Positions 1 to 6,828 of a stretch of 13,138 bases of DNA are shown here, one piece after another (positions within the stretch are counted from its first letter, which is position 1; every line of letters starts with the position of its first letter). The stretch spans positions 1-13,138 of the forward strand of contig CAIMEK010000797.1 of the NCBI GenBank assembly GCA_903839965.1, read 5' to 3'. The notes beneath the pieces are model-generated. The model saw only the letters and a list, made by a program, of their open reading frames with translations. It made no database searches and was not told the origin of the DNA. Made by a program: the position numbers and the translations under genes. Source of the DNA: an uncultured Acetobacteraceae bacterium (lineage in GTDB: Bacteria > Pseudomonadota > Alphaproteobacteria > Acetobacterales > Acetobacteraceae).

Positions 1-2
1 CG

Positions 3-248
3 CCGCTCGCGCCGTTCAGCAATCCGAATCCGCCGAGCGGCACATGGGTGCAGCCGTCCCTCGCCGGCGGCGTCGTCGTGGTGCCTCCATTCGTTTTCGG
101 CTTCGACGTCGACGGCTTCGTGCAGTGGAGCGCGCCGAACCTGCCGCTCTACCTGGGTGTCGTTGGCGGCAGCACCGGGGCGGGACCGCGCTCCGCTGAC
201 GCTTCCTCCGCATTGGCGAAGCTGTTGCGGTCGCCGCGGTCGGCATAG
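3..248 (+). CDS. Partial hypothetical protein, 5' end beyond the left edge
   Basis: Reading frame 3 is open from the window edge to a TAG at 246-248, giving the last 81 residues of an unknown protein. Third codon positions are overwhelmingly G or C, as in the other genes here, which is the main reason to call it coding. The visible part is rich in Gly, Val, Pro and aromatic residues (for example GFVQWSAPNLPLYLG) and looks like a globular or surface-protein C-terminus; I do not recognise a family. An internal GTG at 48 exists but has no convincing ribosome site, so the gene most likely starts left of the window. Its last 100 bases overlap, on the opposite strand, the end of the Hint-domain gene, so at least one of the two tails may be non-functional sequence. 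It could also be a chance open frame in GC-rich DNA. Confidence 0.4.
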   Translation, partial: PLAPFSNPNPPSGTWVQPSLAGGVVVVPPFVFGFDVDGFVQWSAPNLPLYLGVVGGSTGAGPRSADASSALAKLLRSPRSA

Positions 249-706
249 CTCTCCACCGCCAGCCCGGCGGCGAGCAGCACGGCGTGGCGGTCGAGTTCCG
301 GCTGCACATAGTGGATCGCCGCATCCGACGCCTCCACCACGATCGATCGCCCGTTGACCAGCGCCCCGGCCGGCACCAGCACGCCGTTGAGCCGCAGGCC
401 CAGCGTGGGCGAAACCAACAGGTCGCGGCTGGGCAGGTCGGGCGCGATCGCGCCGGCGCGGATGCGCACCGGCTGCCACGCGCCCCGCTGTGGGGCCGAC
501 AGGGCGCTCACCAGCACGGCCCGGCGGCCGAGCCAGCGCAGGCCCGCCGTGCCGCCATCCGCCAACACCAGCTCCGCACCCGGCGCAAGCCGCTCGACCG
601 GCCGTTCGCCATGCGGGGTCAGCAGCGGCGCGCCTTCGCACAGCGCCGGCGGCGGCCGTTCCACATCGCCGCCCGGCTCGAACTCGTCGGCTAGTTTTTC
701 CGCCAT
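149..706 (-). CDS. Hint (Hedgehog/intein, Hint_2-type) domain protein, probably self-processing deficient
   Basis: This 185-aa protein is essentially one Hint_2-type domain, the module found in alphaproteobacterial surface proteins and related to intein and Hedgehog autoprocessing domains. Recognisable blocks, in order, are GAPLLTPHGERPVERL (about 25-40), RWLGRR (57-62), PVRIRAGAI (79-87), RDLLVSP (94-100), GVLVPAGALVNGRSIV (108-123) and ELDRHAVLLAAGLAVESY (137-154). Two key positions look lost. Aligning GAPLLTP with the usual G-T-x-I-x-T-P puts Ala at the nucleophile position, with the only nearby Cys (C23) two residues later. SPTLGL (99-104) replaces the usual SPDHAL, so its His is gone. 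I chose ATG 706 because the homology starts soon after it; an in-frame ATG at 790 would add 28 Arg-rich residues. The Pro/Ala-rich tail overlaps the opposite-strand partial frame. The domain call is firm; the biological role is unknown. Confidence 0.8.
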   Translation of the reverse strand: MAEKLADEFEPGGDVERPPPALCEGAPLLTPHGERPVERLAPGAELVLADGGTAGLRWLGRRAVLVSALSAPQRGAWQPVRIRAGAIAPDLPSRDLLVSPTLGLRLNGVLVPAGALVNGRSIVVEASDAAIHYVQPELDRHAVLLAAGLAVESYADRGDRNSFANAEEASAERGPAPVLPPTTPR

Positions 707-867
707 GGCGCCGCCCGGTAATTCGACCGTCCTCGTTCTGTGGTGCCAAAGCGCCGCGCGGTCAAGGCGATGCCGCCCCTCGACGCCCATTGCCTTCTCG
801 GGCAGATTGCCACCCGATCAGTGGGGCCGCGTCTGCCCGCCGTTCTTCATCAAGCAGGATCGCCGTC

Positions 868-1623
868 ATGTCCGAATCCGCCAGCCCTCCCACCCCTGTC
901 ATGCCGCTGTTCTTCAAGCGGGTGGTCGGCGTGAACCCGGAGTTACACGGCTCGCTGCGGCTGGACCGCAGTATGGGCTACGGCTATGCGGCGACGGCGC
1001 AGTCGGTGCCGATCGGCCTGGGCGAAATGGAGGCCGTCGCGCAGCACTATCCCATCCTGTTCGCCGGCGGCGCGCAGCCCACCGCGGTGGCGCTGCTCGG
1101 CCTGCGCGAGGGCGAGAACCTCTACGTGCTGCCGGACGGCAGCTGGCGCCACGACAGCTACGTGCCCGCCTATGTGCGCGCCTTCCCGTTCATCTTCGTC
1201 GAGAACGAGGCCACCAAGGCGCTCTATGTCGGCATGGAACCCGACGCCGAATGCCTGCGCCCCGACGCCGGCACGCCGCTGTTCGAAGACGGCAAGCCGA
1301 CCGCGGCGCTGAACGAGAGCGTGTCGTTCTGCTCGGCGTTCCGCGACAACCTGGCCGCCGCCGCCGCGCTTGGCCGCGCGCTCGACGCCGAGGGCCTGCT
1401 GGAGGAGGAGGAGGCGAATATCACCTTCACCCATGGCGGCGCCTCCAAGGTGCGCGGCTTCCGCATCATCAAGCCCGAACGCCTCGACCGCGTCAGCGAC
1501 GAGACCTTCCTGGACTGGCGCCATCGCGGCTGGCTCGGCCCGCTGTTCGCCCACCTGCACTCGATGGGGCGGTGGAGCCGGCTGATCGACCTGGGCGCGC
1601 CGCCGGTGCCGGTCGCCAACTGA
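868..1623 (+). CDS. SapC family protein
   Basis: A 251-aa protein matching the SapC family, named from a Campylobacter surface-layer locus but common in proteobacteria that lack an S-layer; its biochemical role is not established. Family-like stretches are VGVNPELHGSLRL (20-32), the Tyr/Pro segment ending in HYPILFAGG (60-68), VPAYVRAFPFIF (99-110), DRVSDETFLDWRHRGWL (207-223) and a C-terminal HLHSMGRWSRLIDL (229-242). There is no signal peptide or membrane segment, so the protein is presumably cytoplasmic unless exported by another route. A run of four Glu (179-182) comes from a GAG repeat in the DNA. ATG 868 is chosen because AGGA (856-859) lies 8 nt upstream and homology begins soon after; the same frame is open back to 490, but that part lies opposite the Hint gene. 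It is divergent from the Hint gene and convergent with the M20 gene, 16 bp away. Confidence 0.88.
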   Translation: MSESASPPTPVMPLFFKRVVGVNPELHGSLRLDRSMGYGYAATAQSVPIGLGEMEAVAQHYPILFAGGAQPTAVALLGLREGENLYVLPDGSWRHDSYVPAYVRAFPFIFVENEATKALYVGMEPDAECLRPDAGTPLFEDGKPTAALNESVSFCSAFRDNLAAAAALGRALDAEGLLEEEEANITFTHGGASKVRGFRIIKPERLDRVSDETFLDWRHRGWLGPLFAHLHSMGRWSRLIDLGAPPVPVAN

Positions 1624-1639
1624 TCGCCCTGGCCTTGCC

Positions 1640-3055
1640 TTACCGTGGCCGGACCGGCGGGAGCACGTCCGCAGGGATCGGGTTCTGGTAGGGCGTGTCC
1701 CGGGTACGCGCCTGCAAATCCGCCTTGGCGCGGGCCACGAAAGTGGCATCCCTGAGCACATCGACAGCGGTGGTCGCCATTACTTTCGCCGTGTGCACCA
1801 TGGCTTTCTTGGCCAGCGGGGTTTTGCCGTGGGCGGTCAGTTGCCAGGAATGGAACGGGGTGCCGATGGCGATGGTCGGCCCGTCGGCCTGCACCAGGGG
1901 CACCACCCACGACACGTCGCCCACGTCGCTCGAGCCGAGCAGGCGTTCGCCTTGCAGGCCCAGCGGCACGATCTCGTCGGCCAGCGGCTGGTCGCGACGG
2001 AACGGCAGGCCGGCGCGGCGGTAGGGGGCGCGAATGTCCTCTTCGCCCAGCGTGGCGCGGATTTGTTCGGCGAATTCACGGTCGGCGGCGTCGAACTGCG
2101 GCGGGCCCAGGCGTTGCCAGGCCTGGTGCATGGCCTGTTCCAGCGGCGCGTTGCCGACCAGGTTGGAGACAGCGCTGACGATCCGGGTTGCCACGGTCGT
2201 TTCGGTCATCAGGGCGGCGCCCTGGGCGCATTTGCGCACCCGTTCGTTCAGCGCCTGCATTTCCTGGATGTCGCGGGCCCGCACCGCGTAGCGCACTGTG
2301 GCGCGCGCCTGCACCACGTTCGGCGCCACCCCGCCGGCGTCGAGCAGCGCGTAGTGGATGCGCGCGTCGGACGGCATGTGCTCGCGCATGTAGTTGACGC
2401 CGACGTTCATCAGTTCCACCGCGTCGAGCGCGGAGCGGCCCAGGTGCGGCGCGGCGGCGGCGTGGCTGGCGCGGCCGGTGAAGGTGAAGTCGATGCGGGT
2501 GTTGGCCAGCGCCAGCGCGTCGTTGACGCCGGCGAACGGCATCGCGTGCCAGGTGATGGCGATGTCCACGTCGTCGAACACCCCGGCGCGCACCATGAAC
2601 CCCTTGGCGGCGCCGCCTTCCTCGGCCGGGCAGCCGTAGTAGCGCACGCGGCCGGGTTGGTGGTTGGCCGCCAGCCAGTCCTTCACGGCGGTTGCCGCCA
2701 GCAGCGCGCCGGCGCCGAGCAGGTTGTGGCCGCAGCCGTGGCCCGTGCCGTCGCCGGGCAGCGGCGTCGGTTCCGCCACGCCGGACTGCTGGGCGAGTCC
2801 GGGCAGCGCGTCGTATTCGCCGAGGAAGGCAATGACGGGCCCGCCTTCGCCGGCCTCGCCCATCACCGCGGTGGGGATGCCGGCGATATCCTTGGCGATG
2901 CGGACGCCTTCGCGTTCCAGCATGGCGGTATGTTCGGCAACCGCGCGGTATTCGGTATAGGCGATTTCGGGGGTATCGAAGACGCGGTCGCTCAATGCCT
3001 CGAAGGCGTCGCGCTTGGCATCGACGAGCGTCCAGATCTGTTCGATGTTCTGCAT
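1640..3055 (-). CDS. M20 family amidohydrolase, AbgB-like (p-aminobenzoyl-glutamate hydrolase subunit B type)
   Basis: A 471-aa zinc-dependent amidohydrolase resembling E. coli AbgB along its whole length (AbgB is about 480 aa). Shared blocks include PVIAFLGEYDALPGL (73-87), GTGHGCGHNLLG (103-114), the metal-site CPAEEGG (142-148), TWH (168-170), HLGRSALDAVELM (204-216), GGVAPNVVQA (241-250), TETTVATR (284-291), SSDVGDVSW (375-383) and GTPFHSWQ (398-405). Likely metal or catalytic residues are H106, H110, E145/E146, H170 and H402; the dimerisation domain sits between about 180 and 300. Such enzymes hydrolyse N-acyl amino acid amide bonds in the cytosol; the substrate here is unknown, and some AbgB relatives work on indole-acetyl-amino acids or other amides. 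No AbgA partner or AbgT transporter is nearby, so it may act alone. The start at 3055 is fixed by AGGAG 5 nt upstream; a longer in-frame ORF to 3175 has Arg/Pro-rich codons without homology. Confidence 0.93.
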   Translation of the reverse strand: MQNIEQIWTLVDAKRDAFEALSDRVFDTPEIAYTEYRAVAEHTAMLEREGVRIAKDIAGIPTAVMGEAGEGGPVIAFLGEYDALPGLAQQSGVAEPTPLPGDGTGHGCGHNLLGAGALLAATAVKDWLAANHQPGRVRYYGCPAEEGGAAKGFMVRAGVFDDVDIAITWHAMPFAGVNDALALANTRIDFTFTGRASHAAAAPHLGRSALDAVELMNVGVNYMREHMPSDARIHYALLDAGGVAPNVVQARATVRYAVRARDIQEMQALNERVRKCAQGAALMTETTVATRIVSAVSNLVGNAPLEQAMHQAWQRLGPPQFDAADREFAEQIRATLGEEDIRAPYRRAGLPFRRDQPLADEIVPLGLQGERLLGSSDVGDVSWVVPLVQADGPTIAIGTPFHSWQLTAHGKTPLAKKAMVHTAKVMATTAVDVLRDATFVARAKADLQARTRDTPYQNPIPADVLPPVRPR

Positions 3056-3060
3056 GATTG

Positions 3061-3065
3061 CTCCT
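3061..3065 (-). promoter_or_regulatory. Ribosome binding site deciding the M20 gene start
   Basis: On the minus strand the sequence reads AGGAG followed by five bases and ATG (3055-3053). This strong match supports the ATG at 3055 over the upstream in-frame candidate at 3175. Confidence 0.75.
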
Positions 3066-3176
3066 GCGGGCGGCGACGGCGTCGCCCGGCCTGGGCGCAT
3101 GGTATCGGTCCGTGCGCCGATGGGCCAGGGGAGGGCGGGGCCGGCCGTTTGCGCCTGCCGCCGGCCTGACGGCACC

Positions 3177-3193
3177 GTTCAGCAGGGGTTCAG
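3177..3193 (+). promoter_or_regulatory. Tandem GTTCAG direct repeat, putative OmpR-family operator/promoter element
   Basis: Two identical hexamers, GTTCAG at 3177-3182 and again at 3188-3193, are spaced 11 bp start to start, one helical turn, and lie 22 bp before the ATG of the PepSY gene. This geometry is what tandem dimers of OmpR/PhoB-type winged-helix regulators bind. The operon just downstream encodes exactly such a regulator, so autoregulation is the natural inference. The closeness to the start codon suggests the transcript leader is very short. No clear -10 or -35 box could be assigned. Confidence 0.5.
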
Positions 3194-3215
3194 GGCGTCG
3201 GCGCCAGGATCGCGC

Positions 3216-3542
3216 ATGCTTCGGCGCGCTTGTCTGCTGGCCTTGACCGCCTGGGCTGCCGGCCCGCCCGCGCTGGCCGCCGCCGGGGAGGAGATCGCCG
3301 ACTCCACGCGCGCCCGCGTGGCCCTGGAGCGTGGCGAAATCCGCCCGCTCGCCGGCATCCTCGCCGCCGTCGAGGCGCATTACGAGGGCCGCGTGATCGA
3401 GACCGAGCTGGAATACCGCCACGCCACCTGGATCTACGAATTCAAGCTGCTGCCCCCCACCGGGCGCATCTTCAAGGTGCGGGTCGACGCCGCCTCGGGG
3501 CGGATGCTAGAGACGAACGGCCCGGTGCGGGAGCGTCCCTGA
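3216..3542 (+). CDS. Small exported PepSY-domain protein
   Basis: A 108-aa protein with a Sec-type signal peptide: MLRR, a hydrophobic stretch to about residue 22, and an Ala-rich cleavage region near PPALAAAG. One PepSY domain fills the rest, recognisable from the helix-forming ARVALERGEIRPLAGILAAV followed by the sheet VIETELEYRHATWIYEFKLL and the ending RIFKVRVDAASGRML. It should be periplasmic. Small PepSY proteins often sit first in operons with OmpR-type regulators and PhoQ-like kinases and may modulate the kinase sensor domain; that role is inferred from context. The start ATG 3216 has AGGA at 3206-3209, 6 nt upstream. Its stop overlaps the regulator start as TGATG, so the two are probably translationally coupled. 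The upstream GTTCAG pair suggests control by the regulator encoded next. Confidence 0.85.
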   Translation: MLRRACLLALTAWAAGPPALAAAGEEIADSTRARVALERGEIRPLAGILAAVEAHYEGRVIETELEYRHATWIYEFKLLPPTGRIFKVRVDAASGRMLETNGPVRERP

Positions 3543-4204
3543 TGCGCGTGCTGGTGGTGGAGGACAACGCGGTGCTGGCCGCCCAGCTGCGTGCCGCCCT
3601 CGCCGCGGCGGGTTTCGCCGTCGATGCGGCCGCCGACGGCGAGGAGGGCCTGTTCCTCGGCGAGACCGAGCCGTACGACGCCGTGGTGCTCGACCTTGGC
3701 CTGCCCGTGCTGGACGGCATGTCCGTGCTGCGGCGTTGGCGGGCCGGCCAGCGCGGCATGCCGGTGCTCATCCTCACCGCCCGCGGCTCGTGGACCGACA
3801 AGGTCGAGGGGCTGAACGCCGGCGCCGACGACTACCTGGCCAAGCCGTTCGCCATGGCCGAGCTGGTGGCCCGCCTGAACGCGCTGATCCGCCGTGCGCA
3901 CGGCCACGCCCAGCCCGAGATCACCTGCGGGGACCTGCGCATCGACACCGCCGCGCAGAGCGTCGCGCTGGACGGCGCGCCGGTGCGCCTGACCGCGCTG
4001 GAATTCCGCCTGCTCGAATGCCTGGCCCACCACATCGGCCAGCCGGTGTCCAAGACGCACCTTACGGAGCACCTGTACGGCCAGGATTTCGACCGTGATT
4101 CCAATACGCTGGAGGTGATCGTCGGGCGGCTGCGGCGCAAGCTGGGCGAGCGATTCATCGACACCGTCCGCGGCCTGGGCTACCGGCTCACCCCGCCGCC
4201 ATGA
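3542..4204 (+). CDS. OmpR-family two-component response regulator
   Basis: A 220-aa regulator of normal length. The receiver domain (1-115) has the acidic pair E7/D8, phosphoacceptor D51 in VVLDLGLPVLDG, switch threonine T79 in LILTARG, and K101 in the KPF motif. The C-terminal winged-helix DNA-binding domain (about 125-220) has the family landmarks LTALEFRLLECL, the recognition-helix segment DRDSNTLEVIVGRLRRKLG and the wing FIDTVRGLGYRL. The sequence is of the PhoP/QseB/TctD type, and the partner is clearly the kinase encoded next. The start overlaps the PepSY stop (TGATG) and the end overlaps the kinase start by 4 nt (ATGA), so three proteins are made from one coupled transcript. It probably binds the GTTCAG repeats ahead of the operon. 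The signal and regulon cannot be read from the sequence. Confidence 0.95.
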   Translation: MRVLVVEDNAVLAAQLRAALAAAGFAVDAAADGEEGLFLGETEPYDAVVLDLGLPVLDGMSVLRRWRAGQRGMPVLILTARGSWTDKVEGLNAGADDYLAKPFAMAELVARLNALIRRAHGHAQPEITCGDLRIDTAAQSVALDGAPVRLTALEFRLLECLAHHIGQPVSKTHLTEHLYGQDFDRDSNTLEVIVGRLRRKLGERFIDTVRGLGYRLTPPP

Positions 4205-5541
4205 TCCTCGGCTCGCTCACCGCGCGGCTGGCGTTGCTGACCAGCGCGTGGGTGGCGTGCGGGCTGCTGGCCGCCTGGTTGCTGGTGTCCGGGCAGGCCG
4301 CCGCCTACATCGGCAACGCCTTCGACGCCGGCCTGAACGACCTGCTGGATGCCGTCGTGGCGGGCACCGAGCTTGGCCCCGACGGCCGCCCGGTGATGGC
4401 GCGGCCGGTTTCCGAGCCGCGCTTCGACCGGCCGTATTCGGGCGTCTACTGGCAGATCGAGGCGCCGGGCGGGCGCATCGCCACCTCGCGCTCGCTGTGG
4501 GACCAGACGCTGGCGCCGGCCGCGCCGCCGCGCGAGGGCGTGGTGATGCATGGCGTGCGCGGCCCCTCCGGCCAGCACCTGCGCATCGCCGAGCGCGACA
4601 TCGCCCTGCCGGAGAGCGACGCCAGGCTGCAGGTGATGGTAGCGATGGCGTACGACGAGACCTATGTCGAGATCGCCCGGCTGCGCCACGGCCTGGCGTT
4701 CGGCTTCGCGGTGCTGGGCCTCGGGCTGGTCGTCGGCACGGTGCTGGAGGTGTCGCTGCTGCTGGCGCCGCTGCGCCGCCTGCGCCGGGCGGTGGCGGAC
4801 ATGCGCGCCGGCCGCCGCGCCAGCCTGCGCGTGCCCGCGGCCGCGGAGGTGCAGCCGCTGATCGCCGAAATCGATGCCCTGGTGGCGCAGAACCGCGCCA
4901 CCGTGGAGCGGGCGCGCAGCCATATCGGCAATCTCGCGCATGCGTTGCGCACCGACCTCGCAGTGCTGCGCAACGCGCTGGAGGCGCCGGGCGGAGCCGA
5001 CCTCGAGGTTGCCGCCCGCCAGTTGGCGGCGGCTGAGCGCCTGGTGGCGCACCATCTCACGCGCGCCCGCACGGCCGCCCTGGTGGGCACCGCCGCCGAG
5101 GATGTGCCGGTGCTGGAGGTGGCCCGCGAGGTTGCCGCGGCGTTGCGTCGCCTGTTCGCGGGGCGGGACCTCGCCATCGAGGTTGCGGGCGAGGCGGCGT
5201 TGCGGGCCCGCTGCGAGCGCCAGGACCTGTCGGAGATGCTCGGCAACCTGATGGAGAACGCCTGCAAATGGGCCGAGGCGGGGGTGGCGGTCACGGTTGC
5301 CGCCGCGCCGGGCCAGGTGCGGGTGGAGGTGTGCGACGACGGCCCCGGGCTGCCGGCCGGGCATATCGAACGCGCCCTGGAACGCGGCGTGCAGCTCGAC
5401 GAGGCGGCGCCGGGCAGCGGCCTCGGCCTGGCCATCGTCGCCGACCTTGCCGCGCTCTATGGCGGCGCGCTCGACCTCGGACGCGCCGCCGAGGGTGGGC
5501 TGCGGGCCAGCCTGTCGCTGCCGGCCGGCCCGCCGGTCTGA
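4201..5541 (+). CDS. PhoQ-like membrane sensor histidine kinase
   Basis: A 446-aa inner-membrane kinase. The first membrane segment is at about 9-30, a periplasmic sensor region runs from about 35 to 160 (it includes SGVYWQIEAPGG), and a second segment lies at 165-190. HAMP-like and dimerisation sequence follows, with the H-box GNLAHALRTDLAVL (243-256), the N-box NLMENACKW (349-357), G1 DDGPGLP (379-385) and G2 GSGLGLAI (405-412). H247 should be the phosphoacceptor. The H-box has Asp (D252) where most HisKA kinases have Pro (H-x-x-x-T-P), a change worth noting; all ATP-binding motifs look intact. The resemblance to PhoQ-type kinases (sensor described as YW-Q, LAHALxT) is by family pattern only. 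It overlaps the regulator by 4 nt, and its last 85 bp are antisense to the end of the glycosyltransferase gene. Confidence 0.93.
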   Translation: MILGSLTARLALLTSAWVACGLLAAWLLVSGQAAAYIGNAFDAGLNDLLDAVVAGTELGPDGRPVMARPVSEPRFDRPYSGVYWQIEAPGGRIATSRSLWDQTLAPAAPPREGVVMHGVRGPSGQHLRIAERDIALPESDARLQVMVAMAYDETYVEIARLRHGLAFGFAVLGLGLVVGTVLEVSLLLAPLRRLRRAVADMRAGRRASLRVPAAAEVQPLIAEIDALVAQNRATVERARSHIGNLAHALRTDLAVLRNALEAPGGADLEVAARQLAAAERLVAHHLTRARTAALVGTAAEDVPVLEVAREVAAALRRLFAGRDLAIEVAGEAALRARCERQDLSEMLGNLMENACKWAEAGVAVTVAAAPGQVRVEVCDDGPGLPAGHIERALERGVQLDEAAPGSGLGLAIVADLAALYGGALDLGRAAEGGLRASLSLPAGPPV

Positions 5542-6692
5542 TCGCGCGGCGCCCACATCCGCAACCAGGCGACCCACGCCACGCCGGCGATGCTTGCCAC
5601 TTCGATTGCGATGGGCATGGGAAGGAGCACCGCCACCCCCGGCCAGAACCACGCGAAGCCCAGCAACGCCACGTAGGGGCGGGGCGCCGCGCAGTACAGG
5701 ATGGCGATGGCCGCCGCCAGCGGCGCCATGTCGTAGGTGTGCACCCAGGGCGCGGCGATCAGCACGAGCGGCGCGGTCAGGGCCGCCCGCAGCACCGGGT
5801 CGGCGTTCGGCTGCCGCCAGGCCCGCCAGGCCACCACGGCGCACAACAGCGCGGCGACCGCCTGCACGGCGGTGGCAACATCCAGGCTGGCGCCCAAAGA
5901 ACGTGCCGCCATCAGCGGGCTGGCGAAAATCCGTTGCGCTGGCAGCCCCTCCCACGGTTCGCGCATCATCGCGGTCAGCGCCGGCTGCGTGTGGGTGAAG
6001 AAGTCCACCCACGCGCCGAACCCGAACAGCCAGCCGGAGAGAACGGCGATCGCGCCGGCGGAAAGTGCCGCCCACCAGAACGCCCGCCAGTTGCGCGATG
6101 CGGCGAGGCACACCGGCACCAGCAGCCCGAACTGCGGCTTGATGATGAGGCCGCCGAGCAGCGCGCCGGCCAGCGCGGGATGCCGCCCCGCCAGCAGCAA
6201 TCCGCCGATCAGCAGCGACCCGGTCAGGGCGCCGTTCTGCCCGGTCAGCGCATTGTCGGCGACCGCCGGGCTGCACAGCACCGCGGCGGACAGGCGCCGG
6301 CTCAGGCCGCCGCCGCGCAGCGCCAGCCACAGCAGCGCCAGCGTTCCGGCGGTCCACGCCACCAGCCCGGGCAGCAACGGCAGGACGGAAACCGGCACCG
6401 CCAGCAGCAGTCCCGGCGGCGGGTAGGACCAGACCTGGTTGACAAATCCGGCGCCGAACATGGCGCGCAGCTCGGCGTTGAAGCTTGCGCGCTCGAAAAG
6501 GGCGGCCAGGTGCCCTTCCGCGACCATGCGGCCAGCCGCCCACATGCTGGTGAAATCGCGCGCGGCCATGGCTGATCTGTCGGCGGTGAGCGACTCCACC
6601 GGAACCACCCAAAGCACGTTCGCCACCAACACGGCCGGCAGCAGGGCGAGTGCCAGGAACGCATAAGTCCAGCGTTCATCGTTGCATGACAT
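5457..6692 (-). CDS. GT87/DUF2029 family membrane glycosyltransferase
   Basis: A 411-aa polytopic inner-membrane protein with roughly ten hydrophobic segments, the first at about 11-32 and the last near 360-380. Family landmarks are the first-loop acidic motif RDFTSMWAAGRMV (45-57), YPPPGLLLAVP (90-100), GQNG (151-154) and LLGGLIIKPQFGLL (178-191). GT87 enzymes are C-type transferases that take a sugar (mannose in characterised actinobacterial members) from a polyprenyl-phosphate donor on the outer face of the membrane; the acceptor here is unknown. ATG 6692 is preceded by an AGG-containing purine-rich stretch, a modest ribosome site. The last 29 residues (RDQTGG to the end) are Pro/Ser/Arg-rich, lack homology-like character, and lie antisense to the kinase gene, so the functional part probably ends near residue 380. 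It is divergent from the aldolase gene. Confidence 0.85.
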   Translation of the reverse strand: MSCNDERWTYAFLALALLPAVLVANVLWVVPVESLTADRSAMAARDFTSMWAAGRMVAEGHLAALFERASFNAELRAMFGAGFVNQVWSYPPPGLLLAVPVSVLPLLPGLVAWTAGTLALLWLALRGGGLSRRLSAAVLCSPAVADNALTGQNGALTGSLLIGGLLLAGRHPALAGALLGGLIIKPQFGLLVPVCLAASRNWRAFWWAALSAGAIAVLSGWLFGFGAWVDFFTHTQPALTAMMREPWEGLPAQRIFASPLMAARSLGASLDVATAVQAVAALLCAVVAWRAWRQPNADPVLRAALTAPLVLIAAPWVHTYDMAPLAAAIAILYCAAPRPYVALLGFAWFWPGVAVLLPMPIAIEVASIAGVAWVAWLRMWAPRDQTGGPAGSDRLARSPPSAARPRSSAPP

Positions 6693-6828
6693 CGACCAAC
6701 CTGAACTTCCGGGAACGATACGGCCTGCCGCGATTCACCCGCCCATGCGCCAACCTCGACACGCATGGCCGGATGGCGTTAGCGTTGACGCGCTGGTTCC
6801 GCAATTCCAATAACCAAGAGCACCCGCC

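Noticed and set aside
490..867. The upstream extension of the SapC frame.
   Set aside because: It lies opposite the Hint gene, has Arg/Pro/Ala-rich content, and a good ribosome site supports the ATG at 868.
1398..1412. A short GAG/GGA triplet repeat inside the SapC gene.
   Set aside because: It simply encodes four Glu residues in frame and is too short to call a repeat locus.
1793..3169. A 458-codon plus-strand open frame opposite the M20 gene.
   Set aside because: The product is His/Gly/Val/Arg-rich without domains, while the opposite strand encodes an intact AbgB-like enzyme.
4180..6612. An 810-codon open frame on the minus strand spanning the kinase and glycosyltransferase genes.
   Set aside because: It is antisense to the kinase and out of frame with the glycosyltransferase, both with clear domains, and its product is a low-complexity Arg/Gly/Ala/His-rich sequence typical of GC-rich shadow frames.
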